Source: Flavobacteriaceae bacterium
Lineage (GTDB): Bacteria; Bacteroidota; Bacteroidia; Flavobacteriales; Flavobacteriaceae
DNA length: 7,958 nt
Assembly (NCBI GenBank): GCA_020347545.1
Contig: CP070731.1
Location: forward strand, 1,538,359 to 1,546,316
Direction: 5' to 3'
Shown here: positions 5,930 through 7,958 of the stretch, in pieces
Numbering within the stretch: the stretch's first letter is position 1
Layout of the letters: every line of letters starts with the position of its first letter
Position numbers and translations under genes: made by a program
Notes under the pieces: generated by a model
Told to the model about the DNA's origin: nothing
The model's input: only the letters and a program-made list of their open reading frames with translations
Databases searched by the model: none

Positions 5930-5947
5930 ATACCCTGAAGAGGGTAT
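5930..5947. promoter_or_regulatory. LuxR-type palindromic operator, copy 3
   Basis: ATACCCTGAAGAGGGTAT, with 8-bp arms, a 2-bp centre and one arm mismatch. Flanks match the other copies (CAAT before it, as at copy 2; TTG after it, as at copy 1). It lies between the second PAS-LuxR gene and the sugar transferase leader, suggesting control of the polysaccharide locus by the PAS-LuxR pair. Confidence 0.72.
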
Positions 5948-5976
5948 TGGAAACTAACAAAAAAATGTTAACTTTA
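5947..5976 (+). promoter_or_regulatory. Promoter downstream of operator copy 3
   Basis: TTG at 5947-5949 overlaps the palindrome end. TAACTTTA (5969-5976) matches seven of the eight positions of TAnnTTTG. The spacing from palindrome to box is 21 bp, against 22 bp at copies 1 and 2. Predicted start is near 5981, giving a leader of about 350 nt to the sugar transferase ATG. Confidence 0.5.
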
Positions 5977-5979
5977 ATC

Positions 5980-6038
5980 TTTAGGTTAAAATTAAAAAGT
6001 GACACGAATGCATCTTGGATTTTTTAGGTTAAAACTAA
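5980..6038 (+). repeat. 16-bp direct repeat pair in the leader
   Basis: TTTAGGTTAAAATTAA (5980-5995) and TTTAGGTTAAAACTAA (6023-6038) differ at one base. Start-to-start distance is 43 bp, about four helical turns, so a protein bound to both copies would face the same side of the DNA. They lie just after the predicted transcript start. A regulatory role is inference. Confidence 0.5.
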
Positions 6039-6181
6039 TTTTTTTGTTTTTTTTTTGTAATTTGCGACTTTATTGCTAGAAAGAAAAGAATATTAACTGT
6101 TTAAAATTAAAAGGATTGTCCTTATTTTAGTTTTTAAACCAAGATTTTTACTGAAATTAAAAATTCATAAGTCCCCTCATT

Positions 6182-6295
6182 ATGAAGAACTACTACTTGA
6201 AAACTAATAGAGTTTTTAAATTACTTTTTTATTTCCTGGAGGATTTCATGAATTTATATGAATTTAATCCTGAATCTTTAAGTTCATTTTACTGA
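6182..6295 (+). CDS. Possible small ORF / leader peptide, 37 aa
   Basis: An ATG at 6182 opens a 37-codon frame ending in TGA at 6293-6295. An in-frame internal ATG at 6248 is preceded by GGAGGA (6238-6243), a near-perfect Shine-Dalgarno match. That would give a 15-residue peptide MNLYEFNPESLSSFY. A strong Shine-Dalgarno is uncommon in Bacteroidota and may be chance. The ORF lies in the leader of the sugar transferase, so it could be a leader peptide. No family is recognised and the region is AT-rich, so it may be meaningless. Confidence 0.22.
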   Translation: MKNYYLKTNRVFKLLFYFLEDFMNLYEFNPESLSSFY

Positions 6296-6327
6296 ATGAT
6301 TTATTGATTTTAAATTATCAAAATGCT

Positions 6328-7119
6328 ATGGAATTAAAAAAAAAGAAAATAAATGTTATGAATAAACATAACATTAAAGTACATGAAGAGAAGTCTAAAG
6401 TCCGACCTATTTTTCATGATTCGAAAGCTATTTTTGACAGGTATAAAAGAGCTACAAAACTTCCCAAAAAAAATTATGTTAAGCGTATTCATGATATTCA
6501 AAAGGAGTATTTAAAAAACCCTTATTATGGTTTCCAAAAAAGAACTTTTGATATTATTATTTCCTTAGGTGTCACACTCTTAATTCTTTCATGGTTGTAC
6601 CCGTTGTTATTTGTCTTGATAAAATTAGAATCAAAGGGGCCGGCAATTTTCAAACAAAAAAGAAATGGTTTACATATGGACCCTTTCAATTGTTATAAAT
6701 TCAGATCCATGAGAATAAATGAATTTTGTGATTCAATTCCAGTGACGGATGCAAATGATTACAGAATTACTAATCTTGGGAAATTTCTAAGAAAATATAG
6801 TCTTGATGAGTTACCTCAGTTTTTAAATGTATTGAAGGGCGAAATGACAGTAGTTGGCCCAAGGCCTCACATGGTAAGTGAAACGAATACGTTTATTGAG
6901 ATATCCCAAGATTTTCATAAAAGACATGATGTCAAACCTGGAATTACGGGATTGGCGCAAATCAATAACTGCAGGGGATATATTGGTTCAATTGGTCATT
7001 TGTCCAGCAGAATAAAATATGATCTCTTTTATATAAGGAATGCATCATTAAGATTTGACATCATCATCGTTTATAAGACAATAATTCAGATGTTTTTTGG
7101 TCGCTCCAAGGGTCATTAG
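6328..7119 (+). CDS. Polyprenyl-phosphate sugar-1-phosphate transferase (initiating glycosyltransferase, PF02397)
   Basis: This enzyme moves a sugar 1-phosphate from a UDP-sugar to undecaprenyl phosphate at the inner face of the membrane, the first committed step of exopolysaccharide, capsule or O-antigen synthesis. Residues below are counted from the ATG at 6328 (263 aa). After a basic region of about 67 residues without a membrane helix come QKRTFDIIIS and a hydrophobic segment (about 75-99). GPAIFKQKRNG, YKFRSMR and LGKFLRKYSLDELPQFLNVLKGEMTVVGPRP follow. The catalytic Asp-Glu pair is D160-E161 in SLDELPQ, matching the DE dyad of PglC. GITGLAQINNCRG and the YDLFYIRNASLRFDIII end are also typical. 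It lacks the four-helix N-terminal bundle of the large WbaP/WcaJ type. A TTG 24 bases upstream and an ATG at 6358 are alternative starts. The sugar specificity cannot be read. Its promoter is probably at 5947-5976. Confidence 0.92.
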   Translation: MELKKKKINVMNKHNIKVHEEKSKVRPIFHDSKAIFDRYKRATKLPKKNYVKRIHDIQKEYLKNPYYGFQKRTFDIIISLGVTLLILSWLYPLLFVLIKLESKGPAIFKQKRNGLHMDPFNCYKFRSMRINEFCDSIPVTDANDYRITNLGKFLRKYSLDELPQFLNVLKGEMTVVGPRPHMVSETNTFIEISQDFHKRHDVKPGITGLAQINNCRGYIGSIGHLSSRIKYDLFYIRNASLRFDIIIVYKTIIQMFFGRSKGH

Positions 7120-7560
7120 TCAATAAATGGGCCAACCTAATCTTTACTTTCTTCAGATTCATACATTCTATAGCAATGTTAAAATGTCAAGAAAACAAAG
7201 GTAATAGCATATAATTTTAAAATGGGAATTCTAAAGATTCAGATTAAGTTGAGAAGAGTTATTTCTGGATCATATTGAGAATAATATACGCGAGGCGTTA
7301 GAATTTATTTGATTTTTATTCGTTGTATCATATATTAAATAAAGCAAAATATTAATTTCTTTACTAATTTAAATTTGTAAAATTTGTGTTATTGATCTCA
7401 TTAAACAATGTGATTCAGAAGGGCGAAGCCATAGTAGAAATGAAAATTAATCAAACATTTTTTTGTTTAAATTAAACATAATATCTTGTTAAATAATGTT
7501 AGATATTGTATATTAAACATTGTAGTAGTCACGCAATTTGGATAGAAATAAATTGAAAAT
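7120..7560. other. 441-bp AT-rich stretch without a convincing gene
   Basis: No ORF with protein-like composition was found on either strand. The longest readable piece noticed, 18 codons from 7222, looks like chance. There is no clear terminator for the sugar transferase. TAAATTTG at 7370-7377 fits the Bacteroidota -7 box exactly but lacks a TTG at -33. Short inverted repeats occur at 7465-7507. The stretch may contain eroded sequence, in keeping with the apparently decaying gene that follows. Confidence 0.6.
7465..7507. repeat. Short inverted repeats upstream of the HAD-like gene
   Basis: GTTTAA-A-TTAAAC (7465-7477) is a perfect 6+1+6 palindrome. Right after it, AATATCT (7480-7486) pairs with AGATATT (7501-7507) around a 14-nt interval. 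ATTAAACAT recurs at 7471-7479 and 7512-7520. In DNA this AT-rich, such repeats can arise by chance; they could be an operator for the gene at 7561. Confidence 0.25.
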
Positions 7561-7958
7561 ATGAGTAAGATCAAAGCGATTATATTTGATATGGATGGAG
7601 TGTTAATTGAGGCAAAGGATTGGCATTATGAAGCTTTGAATAAGGCTCTGGGATTGTTTGGAATGGAAATTAGCAGATATGACCACCTCGTAACTTTTGA
7701 CGGACTGCCTACAAGAAAAAAACTTGAAATGATTTCAATTGAGAGAAGCTTACCAATGAAACTTCATGGGTTCATAAATGAACTTAAGCAGCAGTATACA
7801 ATGGATATTGTAAATACAAAATGTAAACCAAGATTTTATCATGAATATGTAAATCATCTTTTACAAACTTTGCAAAACACAGTTACATCAAAATTAAAAT
7901 TAGGAGAAAATAAACTTAAAAATGGGTGGAATTGTGTGTTATTTAAAGAATACTGTAG
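7561..7958 (+). CDS. HAD-family hydrolase (phosphatase-like), N-terminal part, probably frameshifted; runs off right edge
   Basis: The first ~97 residues are clearly HAD superfamily subfamily IA. The nucleophile motif FDMDGVLIEAKDWHYEAL has D10 and D12. It is followed by a helical cap with the conserved-looking stretches ISRYDHLVTFDGLPTRKKLEM and INELKQQYTM. Such genes occur in sugar and polysaccharide loci as phosphatases or phosphomutases. After CKPRFYHEY (about residues 89-97) the reading frame no longer resembles the family. The expected motif II strand ending in Ser or Thr is absent, and the frame reads TSKLKLGENKLKNGWNCVLFKE. In another frame, the DNA at 7921-7957 reads GGIVCYLKNTV. This partly fits the expected VCSNSIRNTV-like stretch, which suggests one or more indels. 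The frame stays open to the window edge (132 codons). It is either a decaying pseudogene or a divergent protein. Confidence 0.65.
   Translation, partial: MSKIKAIIFDMDGVLIEAKDWHYEALNKALGLFGMEISRYDHLVTFDGLPTRKKLEMISIERSLPMKLHGFINELKQQYTMDIVNTKCKPRFYHEYVNHLLQTLQNTVTSKLKLGENKLKNGWNCVLFKEYC

Larger units (their letters stand above)
5977..6327 (+). other. Long AT-rich leader of the polysaccharide locus
   Basis: About 350 bp between the copy-3 promoter and the sugar transferase, with no large ORF. It holds a 16-bp direct repeat (5980-5995 and 6023-6038) and a T-rich tract of 7 T, G, 10 T, G (6039-6057). A weak TAATTTG box (6058-6064) and a 37-codon ORF (6182-6295) follow. Long leaders before polysaccharide genes are often places of antitermination or attenuation, but no known element (for example an ops/JUMPstart sequence) was seen. 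Confidence 0.5.

Noticed and set aside
6304..6327. TTG start of the sugar transferase frame
   Set aside because: A nearby in-frame ATG at 6328 is a likelier start. The true start is not certain, and 6358 is also possible.
7222..7278. 18-codon ORF starting MGILKIQIKLRR
   Set aside because: It is too short, with no family resemblance, in a region with other signs of non-coding or eroded DNA.
7417..7443. Segment with GGGCGAAGCC and ATAGTAGAAATG, loosely reminiscent of sequence before group II intron reverse transcriptase genes
   Set aside because: The resemblance rests on memory, is very short, and no reverse transcriptase or intron structure follows.
1..7958. CRISPR arrays, tRNA or rRNA genes, insertion sequences
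   Set aside because: No regular repeat-spacer pattern, no cloverleaf or rRNA-like segment, and no transposase or terminal repeats were seen on reading both strands.

Overview
The window looks like chromosomal DNA of a flavobacterium (Bacteroidota). The evidence is low-GC coding sequence, genes that mostly lack Shine-Dalgarno sites, promoter-like boxes of the Bacteroidota type (TTG near -33, TAnnTTTG near -7), and protein sequences of flavobacterial character (inference from the sequence, no search run).

Region 1 (1-3119, minus strand) is a tightly packed operon read right to left: fabD (malonyl-CoA:ACP transacylase), an enoyl-CoA hydratase/isomerase family protein, a 61-residue membrane protein, glpF (aquaglyceroporin) and the N-terminal third of glpK (glycerol kinase), which runs off the left edge. 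GlpF and GlpK import glycerol and trap it as glycerol 3-phosphate. FabD charges ACP for fatty acid synthesis, so the operon joins glycerol entry to acyl-chain metabolism. The only sizeable internal gap (40 bp before glpF) is filled by a hairpin that abuts the glpF start codon.

Region 2 (3244-3945, plus) is a divergent gene for a queuosine-precursor transporter (YhhQ family).

Region 3 (3946-5947) is the most unusual part. It holds two tandem paralogous PAS-LuxR regulators without receiver domains, and three copies of an 18-bp palindrome close to ATACCCTC-N2-GAGGGTAT. The palindrome has 7-2-7 geometry, like NarL-type LuxR-family sites. Each copy is followed, 21-22 bp after its last base, by a TAnnTT hexamer on the plus strand, which is the layout of an activator site next to the -33 region. 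The three putative promoters face (a) a short untranslated segment ending in a perfect UUCG-loop terminator, perhaps an ~85-nt RNA, (b) the PAS-LuxR pair itself, and (c) a ~350-nt leader before a polysaccharide gene. A second terminator-ended segment follows (a) and shares its CAATTTTCCC start.

Region 4 (5948-7958) is very AT-rich and looks like the beginning of an exopolysaccharide or capsule locus. It has a long leader with direct repeats, a T-rich tract and a small ORF, then a polyisoprenyl-phosphate sugar-1-phosphate transferase, a 441-bp stretch without a convincing gene, and the N-terminal part of a HAD-family phosphatase-like gene that seems to be decaying near the right edge.

Working model (inference): the PAS-LuxR pair senses a signal through its PAS domains, activates its own promoter, and switches on the small RNA and the polysaccharide locus through the shared palindrome.
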